Made by a program: the position numbers and the translations under genes. Of a stretch of DNA of 54,054 nucleotides, positions 1 through 7,634 are shown piece after piece (within the stretch, counting starts at the first letter, position 1; every line of letters starts with the position of its first letter). The DNA lies in the NCBI GenBank assembly GCA_031277015.1, contig JAISLZ010000053.1:1-54054 (forward strand), read 5' to 3'. This DNA is from Eubacteriales Family XIII. Incertae Sedis bacterium. Its GTDB lineage: Bacteria > Bacillota > Clostridia > Peptostreptococcales > Anaerovoracaceae. Below the pieces are notes generated by a model. That model was not told the DNA's origin. It was given only the letters and a program-made list of their open reading frames with translations, and did not search any database.

Positions 1-2
1 GC

Positions 3-173
3 CTGCCCGCAGTCACTGCGGGCGTGATAGAGAACCTCTATACCGCAGACCTGGCGTTTTTGCAGGATATGTACCAGCGCATCAACAACATAGACCCGCC
101 GGTGACGAGCGCGGTCTGCCCCGAGTGCGGCCACTCGTTTGAGGCGCCTGTAAATTTTACGCGAGAGGGATAG
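3..173 (+). CDS. CIS tail-assembly protein with C-terminal zinc ribbon (5' truncated)
   Basis: The reading frame is open from the left edge to a TAG at 171-173, so only the last 56 residues are seen. They contain an acidic/aromatic helix (ENLYTADLAFLQDMYQRI) followed by a short Cys pair, CPECGHSFE, typical of half a zinc ribbon. Small proteins ending this way sit beside tube genes in phage-tail-like contractile injection systems and resemble tail-assembly chaperones; the role is inferred from this and from position. It lies 20 bases before the DUF6760-like gene and in the same direction as the whole injection cluster. The N-terminus is outside the window, so length and family cannot be checked. 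Confidence 0.6.
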   Translation: MPAVTAGVIENLYTADLAFLQDMYQRINNIDPPVTSAVCPECGHSFEAPVNFTREG

Positions 174-193
174 CGCTCTACCCCGAAGGGGAG

Positions 194-385
194 ATGTACA
201 AGGAGATGGCTTTTATCTCGTACTATTTCCACTGGGGGGGCGATGAGGTGATGGCGCTAGACCACGCCGCCCGCAGGCGTTGGTGCGAGGAAATCTCATC
301 GATCAACGCGGACCTCACTCCCTCTGACGCAAGAAGCGGGAAAGAGAAGAATATTACCGAGATGAATGTCAGGCCGGTATTTTGA
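194..385 (+). CDS. small DUF6760-like CIS protein
   Basis: A 63-residue protein whose core (MYKEMAFISYYFHW, then HAARRRWCEEISSIN) matches my memory of the DUF6760 family: a short helical protein with an aromatic 'FISYYFHW' stretch and an RRRWxEEI motif, found only in contractile injection clusters next to tube and tail-assembly genes. Function is unknown; a chaperone or tube-length role is a guess. The start is uncertain. ATG 194 has a purine-rich stretch directly against it, but the frame stays open upstream and conserved-looking residues (ALYPEGE) precede the ATG, so initiation at a non-standard codon near 170 is possible. Family assignment is by motif only. Confidence 0.65.
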   Translation: MYKEMAFISYYFHWGGDEVMALDHAARRRWCEEISSINADLTPSDARSGKEKNITEMNVRPVF

Positions 386-436
386 GCGGTTCTGCACGGA
401 TACAGGCAATGGCGGACATCGGGAACGGAATGAAAA

Positions 437-943
437 ATGGCTTTTAACACCACATCGAGGAATGTTACAACAGACAATATCCTTGTGTCGAACATGGGCC
501 TGGCCCCCGTGGTCGGCTACAATTTCATGCTCCGCGTGGAGGGGCTTTACGACCTGCCGTGCAAGAGCGTCAAGGCATTTGCGCGCGAGAACGAATACGA
601 GCTGATACAGGAAGGCGGCCGCAACGACTACGTACATATGAAGCGCAAGCCTATCAGCAAGCCTTTCACGCTTGACGTGGAGCGGTACGTAGGCGTGGAT
701 TACTTCGACCCGCTGCCGAACGGCTCAGAGCCCATATTGCCGATTCTGCTCGTGGTGTCGAGAAAACCGAACAACTGGTCAAATCCCGACGGATGGGTGC
801 GTACCTATACGTTTACGGGCTGCATAGTGATGAAGAAAGTATACGGCGAACTCAATGCGGAACAGTCGGGCCTGCTCACGGAGACGACCACGATAGCCTA
901 CAAGCAGATGGCCTGCCTTGACCTGCCGCTCGGGAGTGTCTGA
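437..943 (+). CDS. CIS inner tube protein (T4 gp19-like)
   Basis: A 168-residue protein of the size and pattern of gp19/Hcp-like tube subunits, which stack as hexameric rings to form the inner tube pushed through the target envelope when the sheath contracts. Seen in the sequence: an N-terminal segment 'GYNFMLRVEGLYDLPCKSVKAF', a central 'PFTLDVERYV', and a C-terminal 'WVRTYTFTGCIVMKKVYGELNAEQSG' resembling the final beta-strands and 'GELNA' loop of gp19 proteins. ATG 437 follows a GGGAACGGAA stretch; a nearer ATG at 430 opens only a few codons. It is probably one of two or more tube paralogues, as such clusters usually carry another beside the sheath gene, outside this window. Confidence 0.85.
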   Translation: MAFNTTSRNVTTDNILVSNMGLAPVVGYNFMLRVEGLYDLPCKSVKAFARENEYELIQEGGRNDYVHMKRKPISKPFTLDVERYVGVDYFDPLPNGSEPILPILLVVSRKPNNWSNPDGWVRTYTFTGCIVMKKVYGELNAEQSGLLTETTTIAYKQMACLDLPLGSV

Positions 944-955
944 TAGGATGAACGA

Positions 956-3679
956 ATGCTGACGATCGGAGAACCGATAAAACCGAATACAGGGCGGACC
1001 TTTACAACCATCACCCCGTCGTGCGGCGAGGGCGTGGATTTTTTCTATGAGCGCATAGCGGGAGGCTACGCGCTCATGTCGATGAATTTCACGCCGAACG
1101 ATATGTTGCTTCTCATGTTCGCGTCTCCCGACATTATGGAGTTCGGCGGTGGCGGTACTAATATCAGCGAAATCGCCAATATAACAAATTCGCGCGGTTT
1201 CCTTCTCAATATTGTAAATAACGTGCTCAATCGCGTGTTGCTTGTCGACAATGACGAGTTCTTATACAGGGACGAGGTATATATCGCGAACGTCCTGCGG
1301 CGCATGGGCGTCACGGATGTGAATTATTTCCTAAAGGAGGCTACGGCCGTCATCGAGGAAAGCAAGACGGCGCTTCGTCTGGTGGAGCATTACAGCCGGA
1401 ACGCTGATTTGTTACGCGAAACGCGGATTCATACAGGCGCTGCGGCGCCGGGGGGTGTTGACGGTACGGAGGGGACCGCAAGCGTAGCCATCCGGGGTGA
1501 ACGGGAGCCCGGCGCGGATCTGTTCAGCGAGATATTCCAGCGCCACTACGCGGGCTCGATCTTTTCCATTCTCCAATCCTACGGTGCGTATGAAACGGGA
1601 GAGCGCGTCTCGGATGCCCTGGAGCTCAACGCTTCCGAATGGGTCGGCGTGTGGAACGCGGTAAATCTCTTTGACAATCGCAAGGGATTCACCGTCTCGG
1701 AGTTTTCGCCCGTGCATCGGCACTACAACGCATATGAGACAGGGGTCGCTCTCAGCCCATCCGCTGAGGGATCGGAGGTCGTCGGCTCTGCCGTAGCCGC
1801 AGCGCTGATCAATATCGCGCAGAATGCGCTACTCTCGCGTCTTGGCCGCACCACGCATACGGACGCGCACGTGCGTGTTGACGTGTCGCATGTATTCCCT
1901 GTCGCGGCCGGGCCCACGCTCGAGCGTTTCCGTTCCTGGCATTCGGAACGCGTGGTGGGAGTCTTTGTCGAGCGCATATTTGAGCGCAGGCTTTCCGAGC
2001 TGGACCGTTTGGAGGAAAAGTTGCTTTCACGGATCGAAACGGAGCGCGCGATCCTGCCTCCGCCTGCTATGGTCCTGCGTGAGGACGCGGATTCATACGG
2101 TGAGCGAAGCGAAAGCGCCTTGACAGAACGTATTGAAATACGTGACGAGTCGCACTATATAAGGATGTTCTCCCATATCAAGAAGGGACGGTCGCGCATC
2201 GAGCGCCTTATGAAATTGGCCGGCTCAGCCACGGGGCGCGATATGTTCAGGCAGTTCATAAAGCACACCGACATGTCCGAAACCTCGTCGCGCGAGATCA
2301 GGGAAGTAGCTATGATTGATCACTCCCCTGGTGGCGGTCGTGCTGTCGGTGACGGTGAGGCATCCGGTGATCTGTACAGACCGGAGAGCAATCTGAGCGA
2401 GCTTATATTTGACTTGATCGAGCGCAGTACGGCGGAGCCTATCGGCATCGAAGCCGATGGAGGGCTGGATACTGATCGGGTCGCGGAGCTTTACCTCGCG
2501 CAGCTTGCCGGCGCGGACGAGGAGGCGGAGGGGACCTTAGGCGAGAGGCTGAAAGCCGGTCTAGACGAGTATGACAGGAAAAATAAGGAGATTGCAGAAA
2601 AGCTCGCCAATAAAGCGGAAACGCCTTCCGGAGAGGCGGAGACGGAAAAGCCTCAGGCTCCGGATGTAGAGAGGCGCACGGCCATTGAAGCGCTTGCGGG
2701 GCTCGAGGATTCGGAGAGGCTCCTTATGGAATTGAGGGAGACTGACGCAAAGGAAAAACGCGAGCGTCCTGCGCCGGAGCTCACTTTGCTCGCACAGCTC
2801 GCTGATACGGACGAGGAAGTAGGGGCAGCCATAGGGGAGCGCCTGAAGACTGATCTCGACGAATACGATCGCAGGAACAAGGAGCTCGCTAGGAAACTGG
2901 CGGAGAGTACTCAGGATGGACCGCGAAGATATACATCGGAAGGCCCTCAACCCCCGGGTTCGGAGAATCGCATGGCCATTGAAGCCCTTGCGGGATTGGA
3001 AGATTCGGGGAAGCTATTGAAGGAACTACGCGAGGCCGATTCCACGGAAAAACGTGAGCGGGTGGCTCCGAAACTCACCCATCTACTGTCGTCGCTCCCT
3101 CCTGAAAGGCGCGAGATATACGAAAGACTCTTGTCCGAAACTCAGGGGATGGCGGGAGGCGAGGACGGCGTACTGCGTCCCGTCAGTCTGCCTGAGCTCA
3201 ACGCTGAAATATTGGCGGCGGTGCGCGAACATACCGAAGCTGGAGTACACAGCATAGAAAAGGAAATCAAGGGCGGTGTGGAAGTGCTGCGTGACCATGT
3301 CGCGCGTACGATAGAACGGACGGAAATACCTTTGCGCGGCAGAAAAGCGGGAGATAGCGCCCATCCTTACGAAGCGCCGCGTCTGTTGCACAGGCAGGAA
3401 GGGCCGGCGGGTTTGTCAGCGGACGGCCTCGCGCGTCCGGAGTCCGCGGAGTCTGTGCGCACGGACAGAGAAGTGACGATACGCGAGAACATCGTGCGTG
3501 AGGAGCAGCTCGGCACGGAGATCAACAGGGCCGTCAAGGACATGGAAGTGAAAGCCCTGCGGGACATAGACTCCGCGATCAGCAGGGCGCTCGCAGGGCA
3601 GATGCGCATGATCGAGAGCCGCATATACAGCGGCGTCGAAAGAAAGCTCGACATGGAGCGCGCCCGCAGGGGCAAATGA
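956..3679 (+). CDS. large coiled-coil CIS protein of unknown function; tape-measure candidate
   Basis: A 907-residue protein I do not recognise. Residues 1-180 are mixed and fairly hydrophobic ('NFTPNDMLLLMFASPDIMEF', 'NITNSRGFLLNIVNNVLNRV'). From about residue 320 the chain is almost wholly charged helix rich in Glu, Arg, Leu and Ala, with no signal peptide or membrane segment. Residues 514-709 hold two tandem copies of a 98-residue unit. The C-terminus is again helical and ends very basic. It lies 12 bases after the tube gene and before the tube-baseplate adaptors, where tailed phages and some injection systems place the tape measure that sets tube length. Length, helicity, repeats and position fit that role; lack of hydrophobic segments and of any recognised motif argue caution. 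A cargo or scaffold protein is the alternative. Confidence 0.6.
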   Translation: MLTIGEPIKPNTGRTFTTITPSCGEGVDFFYERIAGGYALMSMNFTPNDMLLLMFASPDIMEFGGGGTNISEIANITNSRGFLLNIVNNVLNRVLLVDNDEFLYRDEVYIANVLRRMGVTDVNYFLKEATAVIEESKTALRLVEHYSRNADLLRETRIHTGAAAPGGVDGTEGTASVAIRGEREPGADLFSEIFQRHYAGSIFSILQSYGAYETGERVSDALELNASEWVGVWNAVNLFDNRKGFTVSEFSPVHRHYNAYETGVALSPSAEGSEVVGSAVAAALINIAQNALLSRLGRTTHTDAHVRVDVSHVFPVAAGPTLERFRSWHSERVVGVFVERIFERRLSELDRLEEKLLSRIETERAILPPPAMVLREDADSYGERSESALTERIEIRDESHYIRMFSHIKKGRSRIERLMKLAGSATGRDMFRQFIKHTDMSETSSREIREVAMIDHSPGGGRAVGDGEASGDLYRPESNLSELIFDLIERSTAEPIGIEADGGLDTDRVAELYLAQLAGADEEAEGTLGERLKAGLDEYDRKNKEIAEKLANKAETPSGEAETEKPQAPDVERRTAIEALAGLEDSERLLMELRETDAKEKRERPAPELTLLAQLADTDEEVGAAIGERLKTDLDEYDRRNKELARKLAESTQDGPRRYTSEGPQPPGSENRMAIEALAGLEDSGKLLKELREADSTEKRERVAPKLTHLLSSLPPERREIYERLLSETQGMAGGEDGVLRPVSLPELNAEILAAVREHTEAGVHSIEKEIKGGVEVLRDHVARTIERTEIPLRGRKAGDSAHPYEAPRLLHRQEGPAGLSADGLARPESAESVRTDREVTIRENIVREEQLGTEINRAVKDMEVKALRDIDSAISRALAGQMRMIESRIYSGVERKLDMERARRGK
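2489..3079 (+). repeat. tandem 98-codon repeat inside the 907-residue CIS protein
   Basis: Two consecutive copies with a 294-base period. Copy 1 starts at LAQLAGADEEAEG (codon at 2495) and copy 2 at LAQLADTDEEVGA (codon at 2789). Shared blocks are GERLK-x2-LDEYDR-x-NKE, AIEALAGLEDS and KREReaP-x-LT. The middle linker is Pro/Glu-rich and differs between copies. In-frame duplication changes protein length in a fixed step, as expected for a ruler-like protein. Confidence 0.8.
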
Positions 3680-3731
3680 AGATGCGACAGCAGAGGCCGA
3701 CGCGCGGCGCGGCAGTTAGGAAAGGTACAGC

Positions 3732-4424
3732 ATGGGCGTAATTGATTTGGTAGGGAACAAACTTGGGTTGATGGACGACGCGATCATCACGTCGATCGAC
3801 AGCCGCGGTATGCGCATCTATGGAGAGTCGATCGAGCGCAGCTACAAGGTGCAGTTCAACCCGAGCGAACTGACGATGGACGCGAGCATCCACGTGGAGC
3901 CTATGGCCGACGCCGAACGGGCGTCCACATTGGGTTCGGAAGCCGTCACCCCGCTGCGCGTAGACAACCCACAGATATTCCTCACCGTCAGGCTCATATT
4001 CGACGAGATGGTCCCGGAAGGCGTGTTCATGTCGAACGACGTCCCCATCTCCGTCGCTGGGGCTACGAAAGGGCTCGCGAACAAGGCTAAGGACAGTCTG
4101 TCGGGCCGTCAGGGCGACCGCTCGGTCCAGCCTGTCGTGGAAGGTTTCATAGGCGCTATCAGGAACAGCGATACGCGCCTGCTGCGTTTCAACTGGGGCG
4201 AGTTCCGTTTCACGGGGTTCCTGCAACACATCCACGCGGAGTATGTGATGTTCTCGCCGAAGGGCGACCCGGTCCGCGCCTATGTGACGCTGCGCCTGAA
4301 AAACGACCTCGACTCCGATACGGAGATGTGGTGGGAAGAGATACTCGCGTTGGAAGAAGGCATGGGCCTGGGCTTTGACAAAGTGAAATCCGCCGCGGGC
4401 GGCGTGCTGAATATAAATTGGTAA
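3732..4424 (+). CDS. CIS tube-baseplate adaptor protein, copy 1 (Afp7-like N-terminal domain)
   Basis: A 230-residue protein of the 'CIS tube protein N-terminal domain' type. Visible marks are VQFNPSELTMD at residues 40-50 and, near residues 153-180, RFNWGEFRFTGFL followed by EYVMFSPKGDPVRAYVTL. In Afp7/Pvc7-like proteins this domain joins the tube to the spike hub and is followed by a LysM domain; here no LysM follows, and the protein ends in a short Gly/Ala-rich tail. It begins 52 bases after the 907-residue protein and 18 bases before a paralogue with the same marks, so the two probably form successive adaptor rings. ATG 3732 is preceded by AGGAAAGG. Family is well supported; which ring it forms is inferred. 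Confidence 0.85.
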   Translation: MGVIDLVGNKLGLMDDAIITSIDSRGMRIYGESIERSYKVQFNPSELTMDASIHVEPMADAERASTLGSEAVTPLRVDNPQIFLTVRLIFDEMVPEGVFMSNDVPISVAGATKGLANKAKDSLSGRQGDRSVQPVVEGFIGAIRNSDTRLLRFNWGEFRFTGFLQHIHAEYVMFSPKGDPVRAYVTLRLKNDLDSDTEMWWEEILALEEGMGLGFDKVKSAAGGVLNINW

Positions 4425-4442
4425 AGGGAAAGGTGTTTTGAG

Positions 4443-5105
4443 ATGGATATAAGTATGCCGGGCAGTGTTGAACAGGCAAAATTCATAATTAAGGACAGGC
4501 CGGACGTCTCGTCGCGGAGCAAAACGCGGATCGAGCTCAACGTGCAGTTCAACCCGAGCAGTCTCAGGTTCGAGTCGAATGCGGAGTCATATCAGGCAAA
4601 GGGTATGATGGCGCACCTTTCGGATCTTCCGAACCAGGTGGACCGCCGGGCTTCGATAGTCCTGAACGTGGACCTGATCTTTGACGCCGTACAGAATGCG
4701 GACGCCTTCCACGGGGACGCGCTCAGGCTCTCTTCGCAGGATGTCGTATCCCGCACGGCCGCGACCGCCTTTGGCGGGATGGGCGGGAAAGATTCGGATT
4801 ATTCGGTATTGCACCGGACGAACCTGATGATCGCGCTATTGATCAGCAGCCCGTTGGTTGTGTTCAACTGGGGCAATCAGTCTTTTTCCGGCGTGCTGAC
4901 GGAAGTGCAGGCGCGGTACGTGATGTTTTCGCCTACGGGCCATCCAATCAGAAGCAGGCTGTCGATCCGCATCCAACAGTTCATCGACGAGAAGCGCGGC
5001 CTGCAATACTGGGAAAATGCGTACGAAAAGCTGTTTGTCGACGACAAGGTGCGCGCCTCGCACGAAAAGAGCATACTGCAACAGCAGTCGTTCCTGAATC
5101 TTTAG
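4443..5105 (+). CDS. CIS tube-baseplate adaptor protein, copy 2 (Afp7-like N-terminal domain)
   Basis: A 220-residue paralogue of the preceding gene. It carries VQFNPSSLRFE at residues 34-44 and FNWGNQSFSGVL then RYVMFSPTGHPIRSRLSIRI near residues 139-176, the same two signatures in the same order. It also lacks a LysM domain, ending with a helical, Gln-rich tail. Two adaptor paralogues in a row recall the paired initiator/tape-terminator proteins of other contractile systems. ATG 4443 has weak purines upstream (TTTTGAG), so translation may be coupled to the upstream gene 18 bases away. Function inferred from family and order. Confidence 0.85.
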   Translation: MDISMPGSVEQAKFIIKDRPDVSSRSKTRIELNVQFNPSSLRFESNAESYQAKGMMAHLSDLPNQVDRRASIVLNVDLIFDAVQNADAFHGDALRLSSQDVVSRTAATAFGGMGGKDSDYSVLHRTNLMIALLISSPLVVFNWGNQSFSGVLTEVQARYVMFSPTGHPIRSRLSIRIQQFIDEKRGLQYWENAYEKLFVDDKVRASHEKSILQQQSFLNL

Positions 5106-5144
5106 GGGGTGCGCGGGTTTGAGTTTGTTTGAGGAGAAGAAGGG

Positions 5145-6371
5145 TTGAAGATACCGGGTCTTTCTGACATACCGGGCGTATCCGCGATGGGCGGGGCCGG
5201 CTCATATGAGGTCACCTATGACGCCATGTACAAGAAATATGGCGGCTTCGACCTGCCTCGCGCCGGTATAGAGCTGAACGGCCAGCAGTTTTCCAAGAAC
5301 AAAGGCCGCATGCTCATCAACGACATCCGCGTGGAACTGACATCAGGTTTCGAGGCGTCCGTCGCTTCCTTCCGCATATACAACGCCTACACCATCGGGG
5401 ACGAGGACGAAGGGGAAGCGTCAAAGTACATGTTTGACAACCTGAAGAAGCAGGCCGTGCTCGGCGCGTCCGCAAAGATCAGCCTCGGCTACGGGGAAGA
5501 GCTCATAAAGGTATTTTCCGGGTTCGTCGCCTCCGTCGATTTCTGTTTCAGCGAGGACGAGCCGCCGTACATCGAGGTCACGGCGATGGATGCCAAGGGG
5601 ATCATGATGGCGTCTTCATATGCGGCGCAGATCGCGGCAAAGTCCTACGGCGATGCGGTGCGGTTGATTCTGAAGGGCGTATACGACAAGACCCGGTCCG
5701 GCGGGATCGTGGACAAGGTCACCGTGACCGATACTCCCGACAAGAAGCCGTCCGGCGGGGGAGGTAAGCCTAGCGCGGAGACTATAGAGATGGTGTCGGA
5801 GAGCGACTACGAGTTCGTCGTGAAGGCCGCAAAAAAATTCAACTATGAATTTTTCATCGACCGCGGCGAGATGATATTCCGCAAGGCGCGTAGCGAGGAA
5901 AGGCCGCTCACCGCGCTCAGCTCTAGCAACGGGGTCATGTTCTATCGGCTCGGATACAGCCTGACGGGGATGGTCGAACGAATAGAGGTACGCGCGATGG
6001 ACCCGGGCACGGGCAAGACCATCGTCTCAAAGGACAAATACAACGAGAAACTATCGGTATCAAGCAAGGCAAAAGCCCTGATCAAGGGAAGCAGAAAGGT
6101 CTATATAGACCCGACCATATTCTCACAGGAGGAGGCCGACGCGCGGCTCGAATCCCTCATGACAGGCATGTCGTACAGGCTTGGCGGCCTCGACTGCGAA
6201 TGTATAGGTATGCCGGACATCATACCGGGGCGCTTCATGGATATAGCGGTCGGCTCCCCTGGTGACAACCGCTTCTATATCACGGGCGTCGTACACGAAC
6301 TTGACAGGGATGGTAGGTACAGAACGAAACTCACGGGCTCGGTGGACAAACTGAAGGCCAGCGGCGTATAG
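5145..6371 (+). CDS. CIS spike hub protein (phage late control gene D / VgrG N-terminal-like)
   Basis: A 408-residue protein of the gpD/gp27 hub family, which forms a trimer that adapts the six-fold tube to the three-fold spike. Seen: N-terminal 'GIELNGQQFSKNKGRMLINDIRVELTSGFEASVASFRI', the family's first beta-barrel; then 'AKISLGYGEELIKVFSGFVASVDF', a hub hallmark; then 'SESDYEFVVKAAKKFNYEFFID', matching the gpD 'qSDyeFlrrLAee.gy' motif; and the closing 'PGRFMDIAVGSPGDNRFYITGVVHELDRDG'. Start is TTG 5145, eight bases after GAGGAG; no ATG fits the domain start better. The spike tip is encoded separately by the next gene, so hub and spike are split as in P2-like tails rather than fused as in VgrG. 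Confidence 0.88.
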   Translation: MKIPGLSDIPGVSAMGGAGSYEVTYDAMYKKYGGFDLPRAGIELNGQQFSKNKGRMLINDIRVELTSGFEASVASFRIYNAYTIGDEDEGEASKYMFDNLKKQAVLGASAKISLGYGEELIKVFSGFVASVDFCFSEDEPPYIEVTAMDAKGIMMASSYAAQIAAKSYGDAVRLILKGVYDKTRSGGIVDKVTVTDTPDKKPSGGGGKPSAETIEMVSESDYEFVVKAAKKFNYEFFIDRGEMIFRKARSEERPLTALSSSNGVMFYRLGYSLTGMVERIEVRAMDPGTGKTIVSKDKYNEKLSVSSKAKALIKGSRKVYIDPTIFSQEEADARLESLMTGMSYRLGGLDCECIGMPDIIPGRFMDIAVGSPGDNRFYITGVVHELDRDGRYRTKLTGSVDKLKASGV

Positions 6372-6383
6372 GAGAGATGACAG

Positions 6384-7196
6384 ATGGCGCTGTATGATAT
6401 TATAGATGAGATAGCGAACAGGCAGATCACGAAGACGGATACAGGCGATCCGCGCGCCTACGGTGTCATGGTCGGCATCGTGGCGAAGAATTACGACAAG
6501 GATATGCCGGGGCGCGTATGCGTTACAGTTCCGACGCGGGACAAAGACGCGAACGAACTGCAATGGGCGCGCATGGCGCAGCCGTCGGGGGGCGCCAAAT
6601 GGGGGCACTATTTCCTGCCGGAGATAGGTGATCAGGTTCTGCTCACATTCGAAAACGGCAACATCGAGAAGCCCTATGTCATAGGCTGTGTTTCCAAGGA
6701 CAAGGATCGTTTCCTCGGGCAGTCCGTAGACAAGGATAACAAAATCAAACGCATCGTCACGCGGAACGGGAATGAGCTCAGATTTGAGGACAACCGCGAA
6801 GGGGAAGGGGATAAAGACTGCATTACGCTGTCCACCGCCAAATCGACGCATACGTTGAAATTGGACAACGAGAACAGCATCATCGCATTGACCGACAAGA
6901 AGGGCGAGAACTCCATCAAGTTCAACACTAAAGATGGGACGATGATCGTTAAAGCCAAAAGCCGCATCACCATCGAGGTTGGCGACAGTATCAAAATCAT
7001 CATGAACGGAGAGACGGGAGCCGTCAGCCTGAACTGCAATGAGCTCAAGATCAAGTCATCCCGTAAGGTGAGTGTCAAGACGGATGGAATGATGAAGGTC
7101 GACGCTTCGCAGATCACCGAAAAAGCCTCGTCGATGTATCAGGCGGAAAGCGGCGGGATAATCAGCGTCTCGGGCAATCCGATCAAGCTTGGGTAA
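6384..7196 (+). CDS. CIS central spike protein (gpV/gp5-like, OB fold plus beta-helix)
   Basis: A 270-residue protein with an N-terminal OB-fold of the phage baseplate-assembly protein V type: YGVMVGIVAKNYDKDMPGRVCVTVP, then WARMAQPSGG, GHYFLPEIGDQVLLTFENGNIEKPYVIG. Residues about 120-260 are short alternating strands rich in Lys, Ser, Thr and Asn ('NSIKFNTKDGTMIVKAKSRITIEVG'), the pattern of the triple-stranded beta-helix needle. It forms the membrane-puncturing spike below the hub encoded just upstream, capped by the PAAR-like protein at 13952-14338. ATG 6384 follows GGAGAGATGA. No lysozyme domain is fused. Confidence 0.9.
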   Translation: MALYDIIDEIANRQITKTDTGDPRAYGVMVGIVAKNYDKDMPGRVCVTVPTRDKDANELQWARMAQPSGGAKWGHYFLPEIGDQVLLTFENGNIEKPYVIGCVSKDKDRFLGQSVDKDNKIKRIVTRNGNELRFEDNREGEGDKDCITLSTAKSTHTLKLDNENSIIALTDKKGENSIKFNTKDGTMIVKAKSRITIEVGDSIKIIMNGETGAVSLNCNELKIKSSRKVSVKTDGMMKVDASQITEKASSMYQAESGGIISVSGNPIKLG

Positions 7197-7217
7197 GAGA
7201 GGGTAGAGGGCATTGTA

Positions 7218-7634
7218 ATGGATGAAAAGGGCAAATCCTTTCTCGGAATCGGGATGAAATTCCCGCCACAGGCAAACAAGGCGACGGGACGTATTGCCGT
7301 TTCCTCAGCGGAGCAGAGCGTCAAGGAATCCGTTTATCTGATTCTAATGACCGCTACGGGCGAGCGTGAGCTTGCGCCTCACTTCGGTAGCCGCCTGTCG
7401 CGTTACGCGTTCATGGACGTGAATCTCACAAATCTCAGCATAATGCGCCGCGATATAGCCGAATTGATAGTAGCTCAGGAACCTCGCATATCCGATGTGG
7501 ACGTTGAGATCGACGCCTCCGGCAGGGAGGACCGCCTGATCGTAAACATCAGATACAGGTTGGCTCAGACGAGCAGCGTGGACAATTTCGTCTTCCCATT
7601 TTACCTGAAGGCCTCCGCGGAGGACGATCAATGA
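7218..7634 (+). CDS. CIS baseplate wedge protein (gp25/gpW family)
   Basis: A 138-residue gp25-like protein; this family links baseplate to sheath and nucleates sheath assembly. Seen: SVKESVYLILMTATGERELAPHFGSRLSRYAF, the family's 'I..il.T..GeR...p.fGs.l...lF' signature, then 'IAELIVAQEPRISDVDVEI'. The stop overlaps the start of the first J-like gene by four bases (ATGA), implying translational coupling. ATG 7218 has AGAGGG upstream. The short length shows a single domain with no fusion. Confidence 0.92.
   Translation: MDEKGKSFLGIGMKFPPQANKATGRIAVSSAEQSVKESVYLILMTATGERELAPHFGSRLSRYAFMDVNLTNLSIMRRDIAELIVAQEPRISDVDVEIDASGREDRLIVNIRYRLAQTSSVDNFVFPFYLKASAEDDQ

Noticed and set aside
3579-4235. 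218-residue minus-strand frame over the adaptor gene
   Set aside because: It is a shadow of a CIS adaptor with conserved motifs on the plus strand.
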